A stretch of 7,230 nt of DNA from Candidatus Fermentibacteraceae bacterium. GTDB lineage: Bacteria; Fermentibacterota; Fermentibacteria; Fermentibacterales; JCC-6. Below the pieces are notes generated by a model that had not been told where the DNA came from, did not search any database, and saw only the letters and a list, made by a program, of their open reading frames with translations. The translations under genes were made by a program, and so were the position numbers. Shown one piece after another: positions 1-6,155 of the stretch (its first letter is position 1; every line of letters begins with the position of its first letter). Location: NCBI GenBank assembly GCA_029932015.1, contig JAOZQW010000111.1:1-7230 (forward strand), in the 5' to 3' direction.

Positions 1-44
1 CCTGAACCACAATCAGGGGCTCTACCAACTGAACTACTCCCACC
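1..44 (-). tRNA. tRNA-His (anticodon GUG), 5' part only, cut by the window edge
   Basis: Read on the minus strand, the sequence starts at base 44 with the extra G-1 typical of tRNA-His, followed by the acceptor 5' strand (GTGGGAG, 43-37) and T8-A9. The D arm has the stem GTTC/GAGC with one T-G wobble and the loop AGTTGGTA. The anticodon stem CCTGA/TCAGG (1-17) encloses the loop TTGTGGT, placing anticodon GTG at 10-8. The window begins exactly at the last base of the anticodon stem, so the variable loop, T arm, acceptor 3' strand and any CCA lie outside. The match to the bacterial tRNA-His pattern is clear from G-1, GUG and the D arm. It is divergent from nrdR. Confidence 0.95.
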
Positions 45-58
45 ATCGAAGCCCGGTG

Positions 59-87
59 ATTCTATTGGATACGGTGTTCTTCGTCAA
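59..87 (-). promoter_or_regulatory. Probable housekeeping sigma promoter of the tRNA-His gene
   Basis: On the minus strand there is a -35 hexamer TTGACG (87-82), a spacer of exactly 17 bases, and a -10 hexamer TAGAAT (64-59). Each matches the sigma-70 consensus at five of six positions. Initiation about seven bases downstream would fall near base 52, giving a leader of some eight bases before G-1 of the tRNA, which is typical for a stable RNA gene. The promoter call is inferred from sequence; the spacing and position make it convincing. Confidence 0.75.
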
Positions 88-97
88 GGATTTTTAC

Positions 98-146
98 TAT
101 TATTCCGCTGATTGTAGCGGTGTCTGTCCCTCGCGGAACTGGAATA
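98..146. other. Divergent control region upstream of nrdR with overlapping inverted repeats
   Basis: The 133 bases between tRNA-His and nrdR hold no gene. Seen directly: CCGCT (105-109) and AGCGG (116-120) can form a 5-bp hairpin with a 6-base loop. TTCCGC (103-108) also pairs with GCGGAA (133-138), and TATTCC (101-106) with GGAATA (141-146), so alternative pairings compete for the same left arm. TATTAT (98-103) resembles a plus-strand -10 box, but no good -35 hexamer sits 16-18 bases upstream. The nrdR promoter is presumably in this region, but I cannot place it. No sequence resembling the NrdR box is evident. The arms are short and may be chance. Confidence 0.3.
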
Positions 147-177
147 TGAATTCGACGGGCTTACCGGGAGAAGCGGA

Positions 178-630
178 ATGAAGTGTCCCCGGTGCGGAAG
201 CATGGATGACAGGGTCATCGATTCGCGAACTGCCAAGGAGGGTGAGGCAACACGCAGGAGGCGCGAGTGCGCCGAATGCGGGAATCGCTTTACTACCTAT
301 GAATATGTAGAGCGGTCCTTCCCCGTCGTCGTCAAGAACGACGGCAGAAGGGAGCCATTCGACCGCAATAAGCTCGAACGCGGAATTGGCAGAGCCTGCG
401 AAAAGCGACCGGTTTCCGCCCAGGATATTCGTGATGCGGTGGACCGGGTAATCCAGCGAATGACTGACGAGTTTCCTGACGAGGTCACGGTCACATTCAT
501 TGGGGAGACTGTAATGCAGCTCCTTCATGAACTGGATCAGGTTGCCTATGTCAGGTTTGCGAGCGTGTACAGACAATTCAAAGATGTATCACAATTCAAG
601 GAGGAGCTCGACAGGCTTCTCAAGAACTGA
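178..630 (+). CDS. nrdR: Transcriptional repressor NrdR of ribonucleotide reductase genes
   Basis: This 150-residue protein has the full length and layout of NrdR. An N-terminal zinc ribbon has the four ligands C3, C6, C31 and C34, with the hallmark opening MKCPRCG and the segment CAECGNRFTTYE. An ATP-cone domain covers roughly residues 49-139 (VVKNDGRREPFDRNKL and following), ending with the conserved VAYVRFASVYRQF. Family knowledge: NrdR is cytoplasmic, binds ATP or dATP through the cone, and represses ribonucleotide reductase genes by binding paired NrdR boxes. The ATG at 178 is preceded by GGGAG (166-170) at a 7-base spacing and gives the canonical N-terminus. No reductase gene is in the window, so it acts in trans here. 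rnfC follows after 50 bases without an evident terminator, so some co-transcription is possible, although the functions look unrelated. Confidence 0.97.
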   Translation: MKCPRCGSMDDRVIDSRTAKEGEATRRRRECAECGNRFTTYEYVERSFPVVVKNDGRREPFDRNKLERGIGRACEKRPVSAQDIRDAVDRVIQRMTDEFPDEVTVTFIGETVMQLLHELDQVAYVRFASVYRQFKDVSQFKEELDRLLKN

Positions 631-670
631 TCTCCCCGGTACTCAGGGGTTCTGCCGGAAGCAAGTGAAC

Positions 671-676
671 GAGGAG
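671..676 (+). promoter_or_regulatory. Ribosome binding site of rnfC
   Basis: GAGGAG lies four bases before the ATG at 681. A second ATG at 677 abuts the motif, is out of frame and reaches a stop after only 17 codons. The ATG at 681 gives the expected RnfC opening (TFRGGTHPPGHK), so it is taken as the real start. The spacing is tight, so initiation may be weaker than at the downstream rnf genes. Confidence 0.6.
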
Positions 677-680
677 ATGT

Positions 681-1994
681 ATGACCAAGCCCAGTACTTT
701 CAGAGGAGGGACCCACCCTCCGGGACATAAGGATCTCTCAAGTGGAAGTCCGATCGTCAGACTTCCTGCTCCTGAGGTAGTAACCGTACCTCTCTGCCAG
801 CATCTCGGTGCCCCCTCCAAACCGGTGGTCACCAAAGGTGATAGAGTTGTAAGAGGACAGGAGATAGGTGCCCAGAACGGTTTCATCAGTCTGCCTACGC
901 ACTCACCGGTGAATGGAACGGTCAAGGATATCAAGGATCTTCCCATGCCTCACCGCAGGAGCGGACCGGCAGTGGTCATAGAGACCGAATCCGAGGATGG
1001 AGGATGTGTCTTCGAACCATGGTCTGATCATGCATCCCATTCCCCGGCGGAGATCATCGACAGGATCAAGCAGGCTGGAGTCTGCGGGATGGGCGGCGCC
1101 AGCTTCCCGACATATGTCAAACTCTCACCTCCACCGGATAAGACGATAGACACACTCATAATCAACGGTGTCGAGTGTGAGCCATATCTGACTGCTGACC
1201 ACAGGCTGATGCTGGAGAATCCCTCAGACATGATTCTGGGCATGGAGATGCTTGCGTATGCCCTGGGTGTCGAGAGATGCATGATCGGTATTGAGGTTAA
1301 CAAGCCTGATGCCATTGAGCTGCTGGAATCCATGGGTGTTTCCGTTGTTCCGCTGAAGGTCAGCTACCCTCAGGGTGCGGAGAAGCAGCTTATAGATGCG
1401 ACCGTCGGCAGAGAGGTTCCCGCCGGGGGGCTGCCCATGGACGTTGGAGTAGTGGTTCAGAATGTCGGAACTGCTGCTGCGGTCGCATGCGCGGTTCGTG
1501 ATGGAATGCCTTCCATGAGAAGGATAGTGACCGTTACAGGTCTCGGAGTCGCGTCCCCGGGTAATTTTGAAGCCTGCGTCGGCACTCCATTCTCAGACCT
1601 GATAGAAGCTGCAGGCGGCTATTCGGGGGACGTGGAGAGGCTTATCAGCGGTGGTCCGATGATGGGCATGGCACTCTTCACCGATGGTGTTCCGGTAACC
1701 AAAGGAACAAGCGGTGTGCTGGCCCTTGAACCTGGTGAAGTCAGGGAAGTCTCTGAGGGACCATGCATTCGATGCGGCAAATGCGTTGATGTCTGTCCAA
1801 TCCGGCTTACACCGAGCATCATCGCCACTGCAGCCGAGTATGAGAGATGGACGATCGCTCGAGATTTCGGGGCTCTGAACTGCATGGCCTGCGGGACTTG
1901 CAGTTATGTCTGTCCCTCGGGAAGATATCTGGTTCACTACATCAAGAGAGCCCAGGACGCCATCCGCGCCATGGGCACGGGGAAGGAGGCATAA
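681..1994 (+). CDS. rnfC: Rnf complex subunit RnfC (NADH/FMN-binding, two 4Fe-4S clusters)
   Basis: This 437-residue peripheral cytoplasmic subunit is the site where Rnf exchanges electrons with NAD(H). Seen: the family N-terminus FRGGTHPPGHK (residues 8-18), a glycine-rich flavin/nucleotide segment GVCGMGGASFPTYVKL (133-148) related to the Nqo1/NuoF fold, and INGVECEPYLTADHRLM (161-177). Two C-terminal ferredoxin motifs follow, C362-C365-C368-C372 and C401-C404-C407-C411, each CxxCxxCxxxCP. There is no long alanine-rich C-terminal repeat as in enterobacterial RsxC, so this is the short form found in acetogens, Clostridia and Thermotoga. It is the first gene of the rnfCDGEAB run. Its stop codon directly abuts the rnfD ATG, and its last codons carry the rnfD Shine-Dalgarno GGAAGGAGG (1981-1989). 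No promoter was recognised in the 50-base gap upstream. Confidence 0.97.
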   Translation: MTKPSTFRGGTHPPGHKDLSSGSPIVRLPAPEVVTVPLCQHLGAPSKPVVTKGDRVVRGQEIGAQNGFISLPTHSPVNGTVKDIKDLPMPHRRSGPAVVIETESEDGGCVFEPWSDHASHSPAEIIDRIKQAGVCGMGGASFPTYVKLSPPPDKTIDTLIINGVECEPYLTADHRLMLENPSDMILGMEMLAYALGVERCMIGIEVNKPDAIELLESMGVSVVPLKVSYPQGAEKQLIDATVGREVPAGGLPMDVGVVVQNVGTAAAVACAVRDGMPSMRRIVTVTGLGVASPGNFEACVGTPFSDLIEAAGGYSGDVERLISGGPMMGMALFTDGVPVTKGTSGVLALEPGEVREVSEGPCIRCGKCVDVCPIRLTPSIIATAAEYERWTIARDFGALNCMACGTCSYVCPSGRYLVHYIKRAQDAIRAMGTGKEA

Positions 1995-3125
1995 ATGGCT
2001 CAGACAAGAAGATTCGAGCTGGCCATATCTCCCCATGTAGGGTCTCCGCAGACCACGCGGAAGATAATGTTCGATGTTGTCATTGCCCTTCTGCCGGCTC
2101 TAGCGGCAGCGACATGGTTCTTTGGTCCAGGCGCCCTGCTGCTTGTCGCGCTGAGTACTGCCACAGCTGTGGGCGTGGAATACATCTGCCTGAAGTTCAT
2201 GAAAAGACCGGTATCGTTCGCCTTTGACGGAAGCGCAGTTGTAACCGGTATTCTGCTTGCCTACAATGTACCGCCCGGAGTACCATGGTGGCTGCCTGTG
2301 CTGGGATCAGCATTCGCAATTGCCGTCGGCAAACAGGCATTCGGTGGACTCGGACACAATATCGTCAATCCTGCTCTTCTGGGCAGAGCTTTCCTAATGG
2401 CCAGTTTTCCTATCCTCATGACAGCAGGATGGGCGGCCCCCGAGTCCTGGAGGACCGGTGAGGACTGCGGCTGGGATACCAATGCGATAGTCCAGGAGGA
2501 ACTGGCCATCCTGCCGGGTGCGGATGCGATCTCGGGTGCAACTCCGCTCAATGTACTGAAACAGACTTTTGACCTCGATGAGAGTTCCAGGACGGCGCTT
2601 GCAGAGGGTGAAACAGAAGTGGCAGCTGAACTCGAGGCGAGAGCAGTCAGTACCCGTTCAGCCCTCTCCTCCAGCGGTACATACGCCAATCTCTTCCTCG
2701 GAAGGCGGGGAGGATGCATCGGTGAGACCTCCGTACTCCTTCTTCTCATAGGTGCTGTCTACCTCTTTGCACGGGGAGTGCTGGAGCCAAGACTTCCCCT
2801 GAGCTACCTTGGCGCAGTTGCTGTCTTTGCCTGGATATTCGGAGGCAGCGGCTGGTTCGACGGCGACCCGCTATTCCATGTTCTCGCAGGCGGTGTCGTT
2901 CTTGGCGGCTTCTTCATGGTCTCGGATATGGTGACAACCCCGGTCACGCCGAAGGGTAGGATCATCTTCGGCATAGGGGCCGGCCTGATCACGATGATCA
3001 TCAGGAGATGGGGCGGTTATCCAGAGGGATGCTCCTACTCAATACTGCTGATGAATCTGGTTACTCCTCTCATCGACAGATTTACCAAACCCAAGGTTTT
3101 CGGGGAGGTGAAGAGCAATGGGTGA
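1995..3125 (+). CDS. rnfD: Rnf complex membrane subunit RnfD (covalent FMN)
   Basis: RnfD is an integral membrane subunit, homologous to NqrB, that carries a covalently bound FMN on the outer side of the membrane and takes part in ion translocation. This copy has 376 residues. It opens with ELAISPHVGSPQTTRKIM, the usual RnfD start, and shows about ten hydrophobic segments (approximately 26-42, 46-66, 78-92, 98-112, 124-146, 246-262, 268-284, 293-312, 322-337, 346-360). The flavin site DAISGAT (177-183) matches the ApbE target pattern Dxx[ST]GAT, with T183 as acceptor. NPALLGRAF (125-133) and FMVSDMVTTPVTPKG (307-321) are family motifs. A charged stretch at about 191-226 makes it longer than many RnfD proteins. 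The ATG abuts the rnfC stop, and the last eight bases overlap rnfG. No apbE is visible in the window. Confidence 0.97.
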   Translation: MAQTRRFELAISPHVGSPQTTRKIMFDVVIALLPALAAATWFFGPGALLLVALSTATAVGVEYICLKFMKRPVSFAFDGSAVVTGILLAYNVPPGVPWWLPVLGSAFAIAVGKQAFGGLGHNIVNPALLGRAFLMASFPILMTAGWAAPESWRTGEDCGWDTNAIVQEELAILPGADAISGATPLNVLKQTFDLDESSRTALAEGETEVAAELEARAVSTRSALSSSGTYANLFLGRRGGCIGETSVLLLLIGAVYLFARGVLEPRLPLSYLGAVAVFAWIFGGSGWFDGDPLFHVLAGGVVLGGFFMVSDMVTTPVTPKGRIIFGIGAGLITMIIRRWGGYPEGCSYSILLMNLVTPLIDRFTKPKVFGEVKSNG

Positions 3126-3846
3126 GATGATCAAACTCGGAGTGGTTCTCATGCTCGTTGCCCTCATCGCCGCCGTAGCACTTGGCCTTGTGAACAGCCA
3201 GACGGCACCCATCATCGCGGTGCAGCAGGAGATGGCCAAACAGGAGGCGATGTCACGGGTGGCCCTGAACCTTGTCCAGGATGGGGACAGTCCGGCATTC
3301 GATTCGATCGCAGTTGAGGGGCTGGAGAATCCGTATGCATCAGCCGATGAACTGCTCAGTGTAGTCAGGGTAACGAACGATGCGCATCCGGAGGGAATCG
3401 GTTTTGTCTTCGTAGCCTACGGAAAGGGCTACTCCAGCACCATCCAGACGATGGTCGCCGTCGACAGCGACGGCATCATAGCCGGGACGACCATTCTTTA
3501 TCAGTCTGAAACGCCTGGTCTTGGCGCCAATATCGAGCAGCCTGCCAGACTGATCACGCACCTTGACGGACTCGATGCACCCGATTGCATGCTGACCAAG
3601 GATGGCGGACGTATCGACTCCATGACGGGATGTACGATAACATCCAGGGCTGTGGTGAACTCGATCCGGGAGGGTCTGGAGGCCATGGAATCAGCCGGTC
3701 TCTTCGACGACGCGGGGATGGTGGGCTGGCAGGTTGATCCACCCCCCGAGCAGGACGAGTCCATTGAGGAGGCACCTGCAGCATCAGACTCGACAATGGA
3801 GGAGACTCCTGATGTCGGGGCAGTATCGGAAGGGGGTTCGCTATGA
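3118..3846 (+). CDS. rnfG: Rnf complex subunit RnfG (covalent FMN, FMN-binding domain)
   Basis: RnfG is a single-pass membrane protein whose extracytoplasmic FMN-binding domain holds a covalent FMN, relaying electrons next to RnfD. This copy has 242 residues. A hydrophobic anchor spans about 5-25. The FMN-binding domain includes ETPGLGANIE (131-140) and the attachment motif DSMTGCTITSRAV (167-179), with T173 as the expected acceptor. The usual pattern is Dxx[ST]GAT, so C172 replaces the usual alanine. After residue 205 comes an acidic, proline-rich tail of about 37 residues. The start overlaps the rnfD end by eight bases and has a strong Shine-Dalgarno GGAGGTG (3104-3110) at 7-base spacing. 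The stop overlaps the rnfE ATG (ATGA). The identity is secure from the domain and position; actual flavinylation of the variant motif is inferred. Confidence 0.95.
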   Translation: MGEMIKLGVVLMLVALIAAVALGLVNSQTAPIIAVQQEMAKQEAMSRVALNLVQDGDSPAFDSIAVEGLENPYASADELLSVVRVTNDAHPEGIGFVFVAYGKGYSSTIQTMVAVDSDGIIAGTTILYQSETPGLGANIEQPARLITHLDGLDAPDCMLTKDGGRIDSMTGCTITSRAVVNSIREGLEAMESAGLFDDAGMVGWQVDPPPEQDESIEEAPAASDSTMEETPDVGAVSEGGSL

Positions 3847-4451
3847 GCCTCGCAAAGGATCTTTCCAACGGCATCTACCGGGAGAACCCGGTATTCAAGC
3901 TGGCACTCGGTATGTGTCCCTTCCTTGCTGTGACGACGTCAGTCGAGAATGCACTGGGAATGGGAGCTGCGGCGACATTCGTGCTTGTTTGCTCCAACTT
4001 CCTCGTTTCGCTCTTCCGCAACCTGATACCCTCCAAGGTGAGGATTCCATGCTATATCGTCATTATTGCCACCTTCGTTACGCTGGTGGACATGGTGATG
4101 AACGCCTACCTCCCCGATCTCCACAAGAGTCTGGGGATATTCATTCCACTGATCGTCGTGAACTGCATCATCCTTGGGAGAGCCGAGGGATTTGCCAACA
4201 GGAACCCGGTTCTCAGTTCACTTGCAGACGGTATCGGCATGGGTGCAGGCTTTACGCTGGCGATGGTGATCCTGGCCTCCTTCAGGGAGCTTCTAGGCAA
4301 TGGTACCTGGCTGAACATGAGTGTCCTTGGTCAGTCATATTCCAGCCAGCCGCTGCTTATCGCGATACTCTCACCGGGCGCTTTCATACTGCTTGCCTTC
4401 ATACTTGGTTTCTTCAATGTGCTTGAGAATCGGAAGGGAGGCGGACGATGA
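3843..4451 (+). CDS. rnfE: Rnf complex membrane subunit RnfE
   Basis: RnfE is a six-helix membrane protein homologous to NqrD. It pairs pseudo-symmetrically with RnfA to form the transmembrane electron path. This copy has 202 residues, a usual length. Seen: the N-terminal segment NGIYRENPVFKLALGMCPFLAV (9-30) and the motif VVNCIILGRAEGFA (105-118). C25 and C108 correspond to the half-membrane cysteines that, together with the pair in RnfA, ligate an intramembrane [2Fe-2S] cluster in characterised Rnf/Nqr complexes. The ATG overlaps the rnfG stop as ATGA, with GGAAGGGGG (3828-3836) six bases upstream. The end overlaps rnfA in the same way. The two four-base overlaps imply translational coupling and balanced synthesis with its neighbours. 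Confidence 0.97.
   Translation: MSLAKDLSNGIYRENPVFKLALGMCPFLAVTTSVENALGMGAAATFVLVCSNFLVSLFRNLIPSKVRIPCYIVIIATFVTLVDMVMNAYLPDLHKSLGIFIPLIVVNCIILGRAEGFANRNPVLSSLADGIGMGAGFTLAMVILASFRELLGNGTWLNMSVLGQSYSSQPLLIAILSPGAFILLAFILGFFNVLENRKGGGR
4432..4441 (+). promoter_or_regulatory. Ribosome binding site supporting the extended rnfA start
   Basis: GGAAGGGAGG, within the last codons of rnfE, lies six bases before the ATG at 4448. It favours that start over the in-frame ATG codons at 4523 and 4526, which would give the more usual RnfA N-terminus but have no purine-rich motif at proper spacing. The nearest one, GGCGGAGG near 4493-4500, is more than 20 bases away. Confidence 0.7.
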
Positions 4452-5092
4452 ACGCTTCACTGCTTCTTTCGACTGCACTGGCCGCCCCCGAAGGCGGAGG
4501 ATCGGGCTTCGATATTGGCAAGATGATGGCCATCATCATCGCCGCCATCTTCGTGAATAATTTCGTTCTCTCCCGATTCCTGGGCATCTGCCCCTTCCTC
4601 GGTGTCTCGAAGCAGCTTGACTCCGCCATTGGCATGGGAGCTGCGGTCATCTTTGTCATGACTCTGGCCACCCTGGGTTCCTGGGCGGTCTATCACCTGC
4701 TTCTCGTTCCAATGGATCTGGCATACCTGAAGACGATAGCCTTCATTCTGATAATCGCTTCTCTGGTCCAGTTCGTGGAGATGATACTGCAGAAGTTCAG
4801 CCCGGCCCTCTACAGGGCATTGGGGATATTCCTGCCGCTCATTACCACAAACTGCGCGATCCTCGGTGTTGCCGTGCTGAATATCAACGAGAAGTACAGC
4901 CTAGGATATTCACTGGTGAATGCAATTGCGGCCGGGATCGGCTTCACACTGGCGCTGATACTTATGGCCGGACTTCGCCAGAGGCTGGAGATGGCTGATG
5001 TTCCACCAGCAATGAAAGGAAAGCCTGTGGCTTTTCTCATTGCGGGAGTGATGTCAATCGCTTTCTTCGGCTTCGCCGGGCTGGGAGGTTAG
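4448..5092 (+). CDS. rnfA: Rnf complex membrane subunit RnfA, with N-terminal extension
   Basis: RnfA is the NqrE-like six-helix partner of RnfE. The conserved core begins at about residue 27 with MAIIIAAIFVNNFVLSRFLG and GICPFLGV (46-53). C48 and C136 (TTNCAILGVA, 133-142) are the expected ligands of the intramembrane iron-sulfur cluster shared with RnfE. Hydrophobic segments fall near 27-52, 63-85, 94-114, 123-143, 155-177 and 192-211. At 214 residues it is about 20 longer than the usual RnfA, because of the N-terminal extension (MNASLLLSTALAAPEGGGSG, then FDIGK), which is hydrophobic and then glycine-rich. The start is supported by a strong Shine-Dalgarno and an ATGA overlap with rnfE. rnfB begins one base after its stop codon. 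Confidence 0.96.
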   Translation: MNASLLLSTALAAPEGGGSGFDIGKMMAIIIAAIFVNNFVLSRFLGICPFLGVSKQLDSAIGMGAAVIFVMTLATLGSWAVYHLLLVPMDLAYLKTIAFILIIASLVQFVEMILQKFSPALYRALGIFLPLITTNCAILGVAVLNINEKYSLGYSLVNAIAAGIGFTLALILMAGLRQRLEMADVPPAMKGKPVAFLIAGVMSIAFFGFAGLGG

Positions 5093-5093
5093 C

Positions 5094-6155
5094 ATGGGAA
5101 CCGCTGTGATCATGCTAGCTTCGCTTGCGACTCAGACTGACATTGCCGGTGCCGTTGTAAACCCGGTCCTGATCCTTGGTTCAATGGGACTCCTGCTGGG
5201 TCTGGGACTGGCCTTCGCAGCCAGGAAACTGGCGGTCCCCACCGATCCGATGGTGGAGAAGATCGATTCTCTACTGCCTGGGGCGAACTGCGGAGGATGC
5301 GCCTTTCCGGGCTGCAAATCATTTGCTGAAGCCGTCGTCAAAGGTGAAGCTCCTGCAGATGGCTGCGTCGCGGCGAGCGCCTCTATTAATGCCAGAATAG
5401 CCGAGGTGGTTGGTGCAGAGGTCTCCGATGCCGTAAGGAAGATCGCACTGATCCATTGTAATGGCGGTCACTCAGCCACTGAGGCATTTGAGTATCACGG
5501 ACCGAGGGAGTGCCGTTCAGCCATGCTGGTTATGGGCGGAAGCAAGACCTGTACTTACGGCTGCCTCGGATATGGTGACTGTGTGACCGCATGTCCCTTC
5601 AATGCCATTGTCATAGGTGAGAACGGGATACCAGAGGTGAGCAGGGAGAACTGCACAGGCTGCGGTAAGTGTGTTGATGCATGTCCGAGAGATATCATCG
5701 AACTCTGGCCCGTTAACAGGGAGGTTGTGGTCGCCTGTGCGAGCCTGGATAAGGGCGCATTTGCGAGAAAAGCATGTACCATGGCCTGTATCGGCTGTCG
5801 TAAATGTGTGAAGATCTGCCCTGTGGAAGCGATCGAGGTGAACGATTTCCTGGCCTCGATAGATCCCGACAAGTGCATCAACTGCGGGCTCTGCGCATCC
5901 GACTGCCCAACTGGAGCCATTCTGGATAATGCCCCCGCAAGACCCAAGGCCTACATAGACGGCAGCTGTATCGGATGCACGATCTGCGCCAAGGTTTGTC
6001 CGACGAAAGCGATAAGCGGTGAACTCAAGGAGAGACACAATGTCGATGGGGACAAGTGTGTAGGCTGCGGTCTCTGTGTTCCGAAGTGTCCCAAGAATTC
6101 GATAAGGATGCTTGGCGCTCTCTCCTATCAGAGGGGAGAGGAGTTCCAGGTATGA
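5094..6155 (+). CDS. rnfB: Rnf complex subunit RnfB, multi-cluster ferredoxin-type form
   Basis: RnfB is the membrane-anchored cytoplasmic subunit that accepts electrons from reduced ferredoxin. This copy has 353 residues against about 190 in E. coli RsxB. One hydrophobic anchor lies at about 23-43. An N-terminal Fe-S domain has GANCGGCAFPGC with C66, C69, C74 and C91. Conserved family cysteines follow at C122 and C140. Six ferredoxin-type motifs come next: C153/C157/C163/C167 (CTYGCLGYGDCVTACP), C187/C190/C193/C197, C232/C235/C238/C242, C261/C264/C267/C271, C292/C295/C298/C302 and C322/C325/C328/C332. That gives seven possible [4Fe-4S] sites. Extended RnfB proteins are known in acetogens and Clostridia. 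GGAGG (5084-5088) in the end of rnfA serves as Shine-Dalgarno, and the stop codon overlaps the selA ATG. Cluster number is read from motifs only. Confidence 0.97.
   Translation: MGTAVIMLASLATQTDIAGAVVNPVLILGSMGLLLGLGLAFAARKLAVPTDPMVEKIDSLLPGANCGGCAFPGCKSFAEAVVKGEAPADGCVAASASINARIAEVVGAEVSDAVRKIALIHCNGGHSATEAFEYHGPRECRSAMLVMGGSKTCTYGCLGYGDCVTACPFNAIVIGENGIPEVSRENCTGCGKCVDACPRDIIELWPVNREVVVACASLDKGAFARKACTMACIGCRKCVKICPVEAIEVNDFLASIDPDKCINCGLCASDCPTGAILDNAPARPKAYIDGSCIGCTICAKVCPTKAISGELKERHNVDGDKCVGCGLCVPKCPKNSIRMLGALSYQRGEEFQV

Noticed and set aside
100..576. 158-codon open frame on the minus strand opposite nrdR
   Set aside because: It is antisense to a full-length, well-conserved NrdR, shows no recognisable domain and reads as an ordinary shadow frame in GC-rich DNA.
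636..658. Possible intrinsic terminator after nrdR (CCGGTA / TGCCGG arms)
   Set aside because: The stem is only about 6 bp including a wobble pair, the loop is 11 bases and no run of T follows.
677..730. Alternative start at ATG 677 upstream of rnfC
   Set aside because: It is out of frame with rnfC and reaches a stop after 17 codons; the ATG at 681 gives the conserved RnfC N-terminus.
5094..6155. Internal repeats in rnfB as a sign of a DNA repeat element
   Set aside because: The repetition is at protein level (CxxCxxCxxxCP modules) with diverged DNA, as expected from ferredoxin domain duplication, not a mobile or tandem DNA repeat.
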